A DNA stretch of 17,878 bases from Halobacteriales archaeon QH_8_67_36 (GCA_003021755.1 PXQZ01000104.1:20608-38485), one strand, 5' to 3'. Positions 1-7,711 are shown, counted from the stretch's first letter. The notes: a model not told the origin generated them from the sequence alone. Made by a program: numbers and translations.

Positions 1-1693
1 AGTCCAGCCGTTTACTCACGTACGGGCCGTCCTGCACGTACCCCAGTTTCTCCCGGTAGTACTGCCGGACGCCGATGCCGGAGATGACGGCAATCTTCGA
101 GAAGCCGGCGTCGCGGGCCAGTTCCTCGGCTCTGGCGAGCAGGCGCTTGCCGTACCCCCTGTGCTGGTGGTCGCCGTCGCCGGCCGTCTGGCCGACGCCG
201 ACGGCGTTCCCGTAGACGTGGAGTTCCCGGACCAGCGCCGCGTCGTCGAGTTCGTGACGGACCGGGTCCGATGCCGTCGACGGCGCGGTTCCGCCGTCCG
301 CGTGGGAGGGAAACCGCAGTCGACAGAACCCAACTAGCACGTCGGTGTCGAAGTCCTCGTACGAGATGAAGTGTTCCGTGCCGCCACAGGCCTCGTAGGT
401 CAGCACGTTCGGGTCGATATCCTCGGCGACCGCGTCCCTGTGGCCCGCCTCGCGACAGCGGATGCAGTCACATGACCAGCCGTGTTTCTCCATCTCCTTC
501 CAGGCTAGCTGGCGGAGGTTGGACTTCCAGACGCCGCCCTCGATGAAGTCCGCCGGGATGTCCCGCTGGACCCGCTGGAGTCGGGTGTAGCGGGGAATCA
601 TGTCCTTGATTTCGGCGACGAGTTCGGCCGCTTCCTCGTTGTTCAGCGGGTCGAAGTCGTTTTTCTGCCACCAGTCGTAGGTGACGGTACCCGGAACGAC
701 GAGGGTCGGATAGATTTTGAGGTAGTCGGGTTTCCAGCGCGACTCGGAGAAGACACGCCGGAAGTCCTCCAGACACATCTCCTTGGACATCCCTGGCTGG
801 CCCGGCATCATGTGGAAGCCGACCTTGAACGCCGAATCCCTGAGCCGGCGGTTGGCGTCGATGCTGGCCTGGACGCCGTGGCCCCGGTGCATCTCGCGGT
901 TGATGCGCTCGAAGGTCGTCTGGACGCCGACCTCGACTTTCGTCCCGCCCAGATTCAGCATCCGGTCGATCTGCTCGGGATCACACCAGTCGGGCTTGGT
1001 TTCGAACGTCGTCGCGACGTTGCGCACGTCGGCCGTCTCGTTCTCCGCGATGACGTCCTCCAGATACCGGAACTCGTAGTCGTCCTCGGCGAAGCTCTCG
1101 CCTTCCTTCGGGCTCGGGTCGGCCTCGGGGTCGAAGTCGTTCATCGCCTCCAGCGCGCGCTTGACGAACCACTCCTGATAGTCGTGGCTCCGGGCCGTCA
1201 TCGTCCCGCCCATGACGATGAGTTCGGCCTTGTCGACCGGATGGCCGATTTCCCGGAGCTGGTTGAGCCGAAGCGTCACCTGGCCGTAGGGGTCGTAATC
1301 GTTTTGTTCCCCGCGGGCGGCGGCGGGTTCGTGGCCGGTGTAGGACTGGGCCGAGGAGAACTCCGAGTCGGGGCCGCCCGGACAGTAGAGACACTTCCCG
1401 TGGGGACACCGATGCGGGGAGGTCATGATCGCGATGGGTGACACCCCGGAGGCCGTCCGCACTGGTTTGCGCTGGAGTACCTCCTCCAGCACCTCGCGGT
1501 GTTCCTGTGGGGCGTAGTCGAGCAGTTCGGAGTTCTGCGGGACCTTCGGCGCCGAGTACTCCCGGCAGACGTCGATTTTGGCGCTCTCGACGTCGTCGCG
1601 TTCGACCTCGCCGGCGAGGATGCGGTCGACCAGCTCCGCACACACCTGCTGGAAGGCCTCGGTCTCCTCCGGGTCCGTCGGCTCCGTACTCAT
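1..1693 (-). CDS. elp3: Elp3-type tRNA uridine-34 carboxymethyl synthase (radical SAM + GNAT)
   Basis: Archaeal Elp3 uses SAM, an iron-sulfur cluster and acetyl-CoA to carboxymethylate U34 of tRNA. The frame from the ATG at 1693 is open for 564 codons to the window edge. The next codon would begin with T after the ending YVSKRLD, so probably only the stop is missing. Cluster cysteines are visible at residues 96, 101 and 104 (CPHGKCLYCPGG). The radical SAM part follows (MGGTMTARSHDYQ, EVGVQTTFERI). The last 150 residues are a GNAT acetyltransferase domain with the acetyl-CoA loop QHRGYGKRLL and the ending ISGIGVRQYYREKLGY. An AT-rich TTATTCG lies about 30 bases upstream of the start. Length and domain order are normal for the family. 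The function is inferred from family membership. Confidence 0.95.
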   Translation of the reverse strand, partial: MSTEPTDPEETEAFQQVCAELVDRILAGEVERDDVESAKIDVCREYSAPKVPQNSELLDYAPQEHREVLEEVLQRKPVRTASGVSPIAIMTSPHRCPHGKCLYCPGGPDSEFSSAQSYTGHEPAAARGEQNDYDPYGQVTLRLNQLREIGHPVDKAELIVMGGTMTARSHDYQEWFVKRALEAMNDFDPEADPSPKEGESFAEDDYEFRYLEDVIAENETADVRNVATTFETKPDWCDPEQIDRMLNLGGTKVEVGVQTTFERINREMHRGHGVQASIDANRRLRDSAFKVGFHMMPGQPGMSKEMCLEDFRRVFSESRWKPDYLKIYPTLVVPGTVTYDWWQKNDFDPLNNEEAAELVAEIKDMIPRYTRLQRVQRDIPADFIEGGVWKSNLRQLAWKEMEKHGWSCDCIRCREAGHRDAVAEDIDPNVLTYEACGGTEHFISYEDFDTDVLVGFCRLRFPSHADGGTAPSTASDPVRHELDDAALVRELHVYGNAVGVGQTAGDGDHQHRGYGKRLLARAEELARDAGFSKIAVISGIGVRQYYREKLGYVQDGPYVSKRLD

Positions 1694-1796
1694 CGCTGTT
1701 ACCGGAACTGGTCGACACGGCCGAATAAGGGTGTCGCTCGGGCAGCCGCCGGCGGAGTCGGGCCCGTCGCCCGCGAACGCCGGGTATGACCGACGT

Positions 1797-1962
1797 GTGA
1801 CGCTGCACATCGCGACGAGCGTCGACGGACCGTCGCGGCCGGACGGGAATCGACTGGCTGGCGGCGTTCGACGCCGGCGACAGCTACGAGCGGTTCGTCG
1901 TCACGACGTCACCGAGTGACCGGCTGTGCGCGGGTGTCACACCTCGCCGCCAGTTTCAGTAG
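1797..1962 (+). pseudogene. Decayed fragment of a DHFR/RibD-like reductase
   Basis: From a GTG at 1797 the frame reads VTLHIATSVDG, a good match to the first strand of RibD C-terminal/dihydrofolate-reductase-like proteins (COG0262). The matching continuation IDWLAAFDAGDSYERFVV lies at 1849-1902 in a different frame. After it the reading turns to unrelated residues and stops at 1960-1962. The rest of the expected domain (about 130 residues) is absent. So at least one frameshift and a large 3' deletion are needed to explain it. The call rests on two short matches from memory of the family and should be treated as moderate. It is divergent from elp3. Confidence 0.5.
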
Positions 1963-1984
1963 GGTAGCGACCGAAAGGGTAGGT

Positions 1985-2116
1985 ATGAGCGAAGCCACGG
2001 CGAGCGACACGTCGGACCGGCCCGAGTTCCGCGGCTGCGTCTTCTGTTATGCGGGCGAGTGGGCTTACTACGGCGCGAAGACGGCCGTAAGGTCGGTGTC
2101 CGGGCCACGCGAGTGA
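1985..2116 (+). CDS. Small hypothetical protein with a CxxC pair (43 aa), possibly a gene remnant
   Basis: An ATG at 1985 opens a 43-codon frame starting MSEATASDTSDRPEFRG and containing a single Cys-x2-Cys pair (GCVFCYAGEW). A TATA-like TTTCAGTAG lies about 25 bases upstream, as expected for a leaderless haloarchaeal gene. The composition (acidic N-terminus, CVFCYAGEWAYYG core) looks protein-like. The ending AVRSVSGPRE is ordinary, and it stops 2 bases before the convergent antiporter gene ends. I do not recognise a family. It may be an intact microprotein or the 5' end of a longer gene truncated like its neighbour at 1797-1962. Confidence 0.35.
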   Translation: MSEATASDTSDRPEFRGCVFCYAGEWAYYGAKTAVRSVSGPRE

Positions 2117-2118
2117 CC

Positions 2119-3846
2119 CTACGCGTCCCCGTCAGCGGATGAGCGGTCGTCGACGCCGTCCACGTCCAGCCCGTATTCGGCCGCCCGTCGCCGCCAGAAC
2201 TCCTCGTACTCCTCTTCGGCCTCCGAGACCGTCCGCTGGCCGCTTCTGACCCTGTCGAGCTTGACGTTCAGCTCCTCGACGAGTTCGTCCCCGACGTCGC
2301 CCGAGACGACGCCGTTGCGCGTCGCGTCCAGCGTCGCGCTCTTCTCGCGCTGGAGGATTTGCCGTTCGCCGGCCAGCACCCGCTCGTGTCGGAGCACCGG
2401 GTTCTCGCGCGCCAGCGTGGCGATGGCCTCGCTGAGCTGTGCCCGCTCCCGCTCGTACTCGGCGACGAAATCGTCGTAAACGTCCTGTGGAACGTCGCCG
2501 CTCCGGTGAAGTTCCTCGGTCGCGTCCAGCGCGGCCTCGACGGCTCGTGCCCGTCCGAGGAGGAGTTCGAACAGCTCTTCGGCGTCGCTGCGCGTGACGA
2601 TGCCGACCCGGTCGAGCAGGTTCGACATCGTCAGTCCCTGTACCACCAGCGAGAAGGCCGCGACGCCGAACACCATCGCGCGAAGCTGCGCGCGCAGCGG
2701 CGTCGACGGCGGTAGGCCGAGCACCAGCGCGATGGAAATCGACGCGTGAAGCCCGCCCCAGACCATCACGTGCTGGTACCGTCGCGGGACGGTCGGCTCC
2801 GTCACGCGGTTCGCCACGGCCGCGAGGGGGTAGACGACGGCCGCCCTGGCGGCCAGCACGAGCGGGATGGCCAGAGCGATGAGCGCCGCGTTGGCGACGA
2901 GGTCGTCCAGCGGCGTCGTCACGCCTATCATCAGGAAGATGAACGTGTTGACGATGAACGCGGCCGTCTCCCAGGTGTTGAAGACGGCGACTTTCGTCTG
3001 CGGGCTCATCGCGTACTCGGCGCCGCGGTTGCCGATGAAGAGGCCGGCGGTGACGGTGGCGATGACCCCGGAGAGATGGATGCCGAGAACGTCCGCCGCG
3101 TAGTGTTCGGCCAGTAGGAACGCGCCGTATGCGAGGATGATGGTCAGGATTATCTCCGTCATGTGGTCGTCGAGCGACGACATGACCGAGTACGCCAGCA
3201 ACCCACCCACCAGCCCGACGACCAGCCCGCCCCCGGAGACCAGGACGATGTCGAGGAGCAACGTTCCGAGACCACGCGCGGTGAACAGCGCCGCCGAGCC
3301 ACCCGCTTCGGAGCCGCTCACGTAGCCCAGCAGCGCCGTGAACACGACGACGCCCACGCCGTCGTTGATGAGGCTCTCGCCCTCGACGAGGGTCGCGAGC
3401 CGTTCGGGCGCGCCGAGTTCCTCGAACAGCGCCAGCACCGACACCGGGTCGGTCGGCAGTATCATCGAGGCGAACAGCAGCGCGAGCAGGAGGTCGAACC
3501 CCGGGAACAGGGACGCGCCGGCGAGGCCGAGCAGCGTGACAGACACCAGCAGGCCGACGACGGCGAGCAGCAGTATCGGCAGGCGGTCCCGGCGCAGGCG
3601 CTCCAGGTCGGTCGTCGCCGCGCCCTCGAACAGCAGTGGGGGCAGGAGCACGAGCAGGATCAAGTCGTGGGAGAGTTCGATTTCGATGGTGATGCCGACC
3701 ACCGAGGCCGCGAAGCCGGCGATGAGCAGGGCGACGGTGTAGGGGAAATCGCCGATTTTCGCGACGAAGATGCCGACGGCGGCCGCGATGATGAAGACGG
3801 CGAGCAGGTCCGCGAGCAGTGCTACGGGGATGCCACTTTGTGCCAT
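2119..3846 (-). CDS. nhaP: NhaP-type Na+/H+ antiporter (CPA1 family)
   Basis: This is a 575-residue membrane antiporter that would exchange Na+ for H+ across the cytoplasmic membrane, important for ion balance in a halophile. About the first 420 residues form a run of hydrophobic segments of the Na_H_Exchanger fold. The family signatures are clear: LPTDPVSVLALF around residues 130-141 and EGESLINDGVGVVVF at 155-169. The latter holds the Asn161-Asp162 pair expected to bind ions in electroneutral CPA1 exchangers. The last roughly 150 residues are hydrophilic, charged and probably coiled-coil, consistent with a cytoplasmic regulatory tail. The ATG at 3846 starts MAQSGIPVALLADLLAVF, directly at the first membrane helix. 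TATA-like ACTTACA lies about 25-31 bases upstream. It is transcribed separately from the upstream cupin gene. Confidence 0.93.
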   Translation of the reverse strand: MAQSGIPVALLADLLAVFIIAAAVGIFVAKIGDFPYTVALLIAGFAASVVGITIEIELSHDLILLVLLPPLLFEGAATTDLERLRRDRLPILLLAVVGLLVSVTLLGLAGASLFPGFDLLLALLFASMILPTDPVSVLALFEELGAPERLATLVEGESLINDGVGVVVFTALLGYVSGSEAGGSAALFTARGLGTLLLDIVLVSGGGLVVGLVGGLLAYSVMSSLDDHMTEIILTIILAYGAFLLAEHYAADVLGIHLSGVIATVTAGLFIGNRGAEYAMSPQTKVAVFNTWETAAFIVNTFIFLMIGVTTPLDDLVANAALIALAIPLVLAARAAVVYPLAAVANRVTEPTVPRRYQHVMVWGGLHASISIALVLGLPPSTPLRAQLRAMVFGVAAFSLVVQGLTMSNLLDRVGIVTRSDAEELFELLLGRARAVEAALDATEELHRSGDVPQDVYDDFVAEYERERAQLSEAIATLARENPVLRHERVLAGERQILQREKSATLDATRNGVVSGDVGDELVEELNVKLDRVRSGQRTVSEAEEEYEEFWRRRAAEYGLDVDGVDDRSSADGDA

Positions 3847-3890
3847 TGTCGACAGTTGGGTGGCTCGGACTGTAAGTCTATTTTACACTT

Positions 3891-4382
3891 TCACGATTCT
3901 TCCCAGTAGTCCAGTTCGGCGTGCAGGTCGAGATACGTCGACAGCGACCGCTCGTCGCTGTCACCGCCGGGGGCGGACCCGGCGTACAGACCCACCATGT
4001 CACGGTCCGGGTAGACGGTGATGTCGGGCTCCTCCATGGTTCCGCTCATCAGCAGCCGGAGGCCTTCGTCGCCGGCCTCGACGTCGTGGGCGCTCTCCTC
4101 GCCCGCCGGGAGCGCGACGTAATCGCCGGCCGTCAGCGAGTGGGGGGTCTCGTCGGGACCCAGATAGAGCGTCCCCCCGCCGTCGAGGACGTAGATGAAC
4201 TCCTCGTTGCCCTCGTGGTAGTGGCGGACCCAGAGGCGCTTCCCGGCCGGCACCTCGTAAAGGCTGGTCCCCAGGTTCCGGCCGCCGGCGGCGTCGGCCA
4301 GTTGCTTCCGTTTGAACTGGCGGTCGCCGTGATCGTGTTCGGTCCACTCGATGTCGGCTTCGTTGACCGGGCCGTCGCTCAT
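3891..4382 (-). CDS. Cupin-domain protein
   Basis: A single-domain cupin of 163 residues. Both conserved cupin motifs are present. The first is VRHYHEGNEEFIYVLDG with the metal-binding pattern H-x-H-x(3,4)-E. The second is GDYVALPAGEESAHDV with P-x-G-x4-H. The barrel is flanked by an N-terminal strand segment and an Asp/Glu-rich C-terminal tail (ELDYWEES). Small cupins of this type bind a metal and may be isomerases, dioxygenases or sensors, and the sequence does not say which. The start at 4382 is supported by an AT-rich box (AATTTTTTG at 4405-4413) about 24-31 bases upstream. The stop is 44 bases before the antiporter start, whose own promoter sits in that gap. Confidence 0.85.
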   Translation of the reverse strand: MSDGPVNEADIEWTEHDHGDRQFKRKQLADAAGGRNLGTSLYEVPAGKRLWVRHYHEGNEEFIYVLDGGGTLYLGPDETPHSLTAGDYVALPAGEESAHDVEAGDEGLRLLMSGTMEEPDITVYPDRDMVGLYAGSAPGGDSDERSLSTYLDLHAELDYWEES

Positions 4383-4402
4383 ATCCGAGCGTCAGCGACC
4401 GC

Positions 4403-4413
4403 GACAAAAAATT
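4403..4413 (-). promoter_or_regulatory. TATA box for the cupin gene
   Basis: On the minus strand the sequence reads AATTTTTTG, 24-31 bases before the ATG at 4382. This spacing fits leaderless haloarchaeal transcription. Confidence 0.5.
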
Positions 4414-4477
4414 CTGGTGTCGTTACAGGGGCAGTGTTTAGTTAAGCGACAGCGACGGTAGACAGCCAGAAAGCCCC

Positions 4478-4564
4478 GGCCTGCTACACTCGGGGGTCTC
4501 GCTGCGCTCCTCGGTCACTCCGTTCCCTGTGGTGCTTACGTCGTCCACCTTCGTGTAGCAGGCC
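4478..4564. repeat. Outer inverted repeat of a compound palindromic element
   Basis: A perfect 12-base inverted repeat: GGCCTGCTACAC at 4478-4489 pairs with GTGTAGCAGGCC at 4553-4564. They enclose 63 bases without an ORF. Its right arm abuts the larger hairpin at 4565-4625. The interior (CTCGCTGCGCTCCTCGGTCA) is typical of dispersed haloarchaeal intergenic repeats, which is recollection rather than something shown here. It could be a non-coding RNA hairpin, a MITE-like element or an end of a lost insertion sequence. Confidence 0.6.
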
Positions 4565-4625
4565 GCCCCTTTCAGCCCCACCCATGCCGGCTGGTTAACC
4601 GGCTACGGGTGGGGCTGAAAGGGGC
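4565..4625. repeat. Long perfect hairpin (19-bp arms), possible mobile-element end or terminator
   Basis: The arm CCCCTTTCAGCCCCACCC at 4566-4583 is perfectly complementary to GGGTGGGGCTGAAAGGGG at 4607-4624, with a further G-C pair at 4565/4625. The 23-base interior holds a second stem, GCCGG at 4586-4590 with CCGGC at 4599-4603, around the palindrome GGTTAACC. The right arm and part of the loop are translated as the last residues of the DHH-family protein, whose TAA lies in the loop at 4595-4597. Such G-rich hairpins occur near IS200/IS605-type elements in haloarchaea (from memory). No transposase is present here. Confidence 0.75.
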
Positions 4626-6718
4626 CGCGTTCTCAGCGAACCCCGGACGTCCTCGTCGACGTCGACGACCAGTTCGTGCAGGTCCACGTCGGCGTCGGTG
4701 CGGACGTACAGCGTGTCCGTGGCGACGCCAACGACGGCGTCGACCTCGTCGCGGACCGAGCGGTGGAGTTCGTCCAGCAGGAGCGTCTCCGGCGGGAACT
4801 CGTACTGGTGGGAGTAGGCGTCCGTGTCGAGGACCCCGATGTCGGCCCCCTCGACCGTGTGGTGTTCCAGGTTGGCCACGGCGGTGCCGACCTCCTCGTC
4901 GACCTTCTCGCGGAACTGCTCGGCCACGTGGCCGGCCAGCCCGCCGACGTCGCTCTCGTCGTCACCGAACACGAGGTCGGTGATGAGTTCGCGCTTGTCC
5001 TCGTAGGACTGGTAGTGCGCTTCGAGCGCAACGGCCTCGCGGAGTTGCGCGACCGCCTCGGCGTCGTAGCCGGCCTCGCTCGCGAGGTCGACGTACGCGT
5101 CGGGGGCGTCCTCCCAGAAGCTCACGGCGGGGAGGTGTCGGAGGTCCTCGCGCACGTCGTCGACGTGGGCGGCGACGTTGGCCGCGAGCGTCGTCGCGGT
5201 GGTGTCGGGCGCGTCTGCCAGGCTCGGCGAGACGACGGCGTCGACGGCGTCGGTGACGGCGCCGTCGACCTCGATGTCGTCGACGACGACCGTGGGAGCG
5301 CCGTAGACGTTCAGTAGGTCGAAGCCGTCGAGGCTCTCGCGGGTGCCGCCCGCGGCGACGAAGACGAACAGCGGGAGCGCCTCGTCGTGTCGCTCGCGGT
5401 TGTCCAGCATCTCCGAGGTGTCCTTGGTGGCGTCGTCCATGTCGTAGACGCCGCCCTCCAGCGGCCGGCGGTCGAAGTAGTGGTACTGGGCGTCGGCGCG
5501 GCTGTGCTGGTCGGTGACCAGCGGGAGCGTCGCGCGCTCCAGCGCGGCGCCGGCCAGATAGCCGTCCGCGGTGTTGGCGTGGCGGACGATGACCGGGCGC
5601 TCGGTCAGCACCGCCTTGCGAATCTCGGTGGCCGCCTCGACCAGGTCCCCGGAGAGGGCCTCGACGGTGTCGTCGTCGGCCAGCGGAGAAGCGGCGTCGG
5701 GCCGGGCCTCGTCGTCGAGCGCGTCGGCGAGGCGCTGTTCGATCGCGTCGCTTTCCTCGTCGTCGAGGACCGTGAGGTCCTCGGTCTCGACCTGCAACTC
5801 GCCGCGGCGTTCGCGCACTTCGCCGTCGAGGCGAACGAACTCGCCCTCCTCGACGTCGGGGTACGCGCGGACGCCGGCTTCGACGAACGCGGCGCAGTCG
5901 ACGGTGCCGGTCTCGTCGTGTAGCTCGAAGACGGTCGGACCGGAGGTCTGGCGGATGCCGACGACCTCGCCCTCTAATCGGACGTCGTCGCCGACGTGGT
6001 CGTCAAGGCTGCCGACGGTGACTGTCTCGGGCGGTTCGTCGCTCGATGGCGCTTCGGTGTCCGCCTCGGCGGTCGCCGCGTCGGCACCGCTCTCGGCGGT
6101 CACGTCGTCCGCCATCCCGTCCTCGGCGGTCTCGGAGCCGCTCGACGCGACGACGGCCGCCTCGGTGGCATCGTCCGCGTCGTTCGTCTCGCCGACCGCC
6201 CCGACGGCGGTGTCCGGGGATTCGCTGTCGTTCGCACTCTCTTCGTCCGCGTTCCCGTCAGCGTCGGCCGTGTCCGCAGCGGGGGACTGAGCGGACGCCC
6301 CGTCCCCGTCAGCGTTTCCCGACTCGTCGTCCTCTTCGAGCAGCGTGGAGTGGCCTACATCGGGGTCGTCCACGAGCACGCCGCGGAACTCGCGTTCGGC
6401 CTGTCGAATGGACCAGCCGAGGTCGACGTTGCCGTTGTCGCGGACGTTCTTGACCTGGATGTACACCTCGTCGCCCGGCTCCCAGTCCAGCGAGTCCAGT
6501 CGCTGGTCCAGCTCGCTGCGGTGGAGCAGGCCGGTGACGCTGTCACCGATGTCGACGAAGACGCCGAACTCGGCGAAGCCGTCCACGTTGCCGCGGTAGT
6601 ATCGACCAACGTTGAGCTGGTCGGCGCTGTTCCCTCGGAACTCGAACAACGCGTCCTCCTCGTGGAGGTCGCAGATGTGTCCGTCGACGGACGTACCGCA
6701 AATGATACACGAACCCAT
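4595..6718 (-). CDS. RecJ-like DHH-family protein with Zn-ribbon, S1 and OB-fold domains
   Basis: This 707-residue protein belongs to the haloarchaeal RecJ-like/DHH group, probably in DNA or RNA metabolism. Domains in order are: a Cys/His zinc site (CIICG...HICDLH, residues 4-19); an S1 RNA-binding domain (about 36-105); an Asp/Glu/Ala-rich linker (about 115-230); an OB-fold (about 232-318); and a DHH phosphoesterase-like domain (about 370-690). The DHH active site looks degraded: motif I is HANTADG (380-386) instead of H-x-D-x-D-G, and the DHH position reads VVVDDIEVD (477-485). Residues 698-707 (RPLSAPPVAG) are encoded by the palindromic repeat, so the native C-terminus may be lost. I chose the ATG at 6718 over one at 6766 because TTTTAGG lies 26 bases upstream and the zinc site starts at residue 4. 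RecJ3/RecJ4 of Haloferax are possible relatives, not confirmed. Confidence 0.85.
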   Translation of the reverse strand: MGSCIICGTSVDGHICDLHEEDALFEFRGNSADQLNVGRYYRGNVDGFAEFGVFVDIGDSVTGLLHRSELDQRLDSLDWEPGDEVYIQVKNVRDNGNVDLGWSIRQAEREFRGVLVDDPDVGHSTLLEEDDESGNADGDGASAQSPAADTADADGNADEESANDSESPDTAVGAVGETNDADDATEAAVVASSGSETAEDGMADDVTAESGADAATAEADTEAPSSDEPPETVTVGSLDDHVGDDVRLEGEVVGIRQTSGPTVFELHDETGTVDCAAFVEAGVRAYPDVEEGEFVRLDGEVRERRGELQVETEDLTVLDDEESDAIEQRLADALDDEARPDAASPLADDDTVEALSGDLVEAATEIRKAVLTERPVIVRHANTADGYLAGAALERATLPLVTDQHSRADAQYHYFDRRPLEGGVYDMDDATKDTSEMLDNRERHDEALPLFVFVAAGGTRESLDGFDLLNVYGAPTVVVDDIEVDGAVTDAVDAVVSPSLADAPDTTATTLAANVAAHVDDVREDLRHLPAVSFWEDAPDAYVDLASEAGYDAEAVAQLREAVALEAHYQSYEDKRELITDLVFGDDESDVGGLAGHVAEQFREKVDEEVGTAVANLEHHTVEGADIGVLDTDAYSHQYEFPPETLLLDELHRSVRDEVDAVVGVATDTLYVRTDADVDLHELVVDVDEDVRGSLRTRPLSAPPVAG

Positions 6719-6740
6719 TGCCCGATGCAAGCAGGTGGGG

Positions 6741-6750
6741 CCTAAAACTG
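6741..6750 (-). promoter_or_regulatory. TATA box for the DHH-family gene
   Basis: Minus-strand CAGTTTTAGG is centred 26 bases before the ATG at 6718. It lies inside the longer frame that would begin at 6766, so it decides in favour of the shorter protein. Confidence 0.55.
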
Positions 6751-6793
6751 TTGTCGAATTCCGCACGAGCGAAAAGGGACGCTTACCGGTCCC

Positions 6794-7057
6794 TCATTCG
6801 AGGACGTCGCTCTCCGATTCGAGCAGTTCCAGCTCTTCTCGGACTTCTCTTGCCTGTTCTGGGAACAGTGCGACTTCCACTTCGCTGCCCTGCTCGTCCT
6901 CGAAGGCGAGTTTCACGCGCTTGTCGCCGTACTCCCTGACGTCGACCCCGTCCATGTCGTACATCTTGACGGTCGCCTGCTTGTTCGAGGGACCGACGTT
7001 CTTGAACGCGCCGTCCTTGAGTTCGAGGGTGAAGTCGTCGATGTCGAGCGTGAGCAT
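6794..7057 (-). CDS. Conserved-looking hypothetical protein, 87 aa
   Basis: A small acidic protein that I do not assign to a named family. It begins MLTLDIDDFTLELKDGAFKN and appears all-beta in its first 60 residues, with alternating hydrophobic strands (VKMYDMDGVDVREYG, RVKLAFEDEQGSEVEVALF). A short charged helix follows (EQAREVREELELLESESD). No membrane segment, signal peptide or metal site is visible. The start at 7057 is supported by ATTTTAA 22-28 bases upstream. That box overlaps the stop codon of the YIP1 gene, so this gene probably has its own promoter despite lying only 21 bases downstream. The composition matches its neighbours, giving no sign of transfer. Confidence 0.8.
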   Translation of the reverse strand: MLTLDIDDFTLELKDGAFKNVGPSNKQATVKMYDMDGVDVREYGDKRVKLAFEDEQGSEVEVALFPEQAREVREELELLESESDVLE

Positions 7058-7078
7058 ACCCGCTCTACTCGCCCATGG

Positions 7079-7085
7079 TTAAAAT
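7079..7085 (-). promoter_or_regulatory. TATA box for the 87-aa gene, overlapping the YIP1 stop codon
   Basis: Minus-strand ATTTTAA ends 22 bases before the ATG at 7057. Its TAA is also the stop of the upstream gene, so the two genes share these bases. Confidence 0.5.
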
Positions 7086-7711
7086 CCGCTCGCACTCGCC
7101 AACGCCGTCAGCGCGGCAAGACCACGAAAACCGTAGCCAAAGAGTATCGTCGCCGGAACGGCGCCGACGAGGGCCGCTTTCGGCAGGCTGAGTTCGTGGA
7201 CGACGGCCGTCCCGACCACGTACAACGTTGCGCCCCAGAGCGTGACGAGAACGCGCAGTTCCGGGAACGGGAGCCCCGCGACGATACAGGGGGCCATCGC
7301 GTAGCACATCACCTGGACCGTCTCGCTGATGCCGCCCCGGTCAGGCGCGGTGGGGATGAGCAGGAGCGTCTGTATCGCCGCGGTCAGGTGGACCGTGATG
7401 GGCGCGGCGAAGACGATGATACCCAGCAGGGCGAGGACGGCGACGCCCGGCGAGAAGTCGCCGATTGCGGGGTATGGGAACGGGCCGGTCGAGAGGAGGC
7501 CGCGGGCGGCGAGTTCGACCACGAGAAAGCGGCCCAGTTCCTCGGCGAGGACGACCAGCGACGCGAAGATGAGCCCTGGCGCCTGGTCACCGGGCGCGAT
7601 GCCGGTCCGGAAGAACCGTCGCGGTCTGTGGAGTACCTCCGCCCAAGCGCGAACGATGGCCACGGGTCCGCGGTCCCGCCCTGTGCCGGTGGTCTCGACC
7701 CACTGTGTCAC
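7079..7711 (-). CDS. YIP1-family membrane protein
   Basis: A 210-residue integral membrane protein resembling haloarchaeal YIP1-domain proteins, whose function is unknown. The N-terminus reads VTQWVETTGTGRDRGPVAIV and is followed by the family-like segment VLHRPRRFFRTGIAPGDQAP. About five hydrophobic segments follow: GLIFASLVVLAEELGRFLVV, GVAVLALLGIIVFAAPITV, a central amphipathic stretch, LVTLWGATLYVVGTAVV and AALVGAVPATILFGYGF. The open frame extends to an ATG at 7804, but I chose the GTG at 7711. Homologues as I recall them begin MTQWVE, and the upstream residues look like non-coding translation. TTACTGG at 7732-7738 is a weak promoter box at the right distance. Confidence 0.8.
   Translation of the reverse strand: MTQWVETTGTGRDRGPVAIVRAWAEVLHRPRRFFRTGIAPGDQAPGLIFASLVVLAEELGRFLVVELAARGLLSTGPFPYPAIGDFSPGVAVLALLGIIVFAAPITVHLTAAIQTLLLIPTAPDRGGISETVQVMCYAMAPCIVAGLPFPELRVLVTLWGATLYVVGTAVVHELSLPKAALVGAVPATILFGYGFRGLAALTALASASGF

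Noticed and set aside
3163..3909. 248-codon plus-strand frame opposite the antiporter
   Set aside because: It is a GC-rich antisense shadow full of Arg, Gln, Glu and Gly repeats. The minus frame is a clear NhaP protein.
4565..4625. Simple intrinsic terminator of the DHH gene
   Set aside because: The stop codon lies inside the loop and no T-run follows on the minus strand. It fits a repeat element better, though an effect on termination is not excluded.
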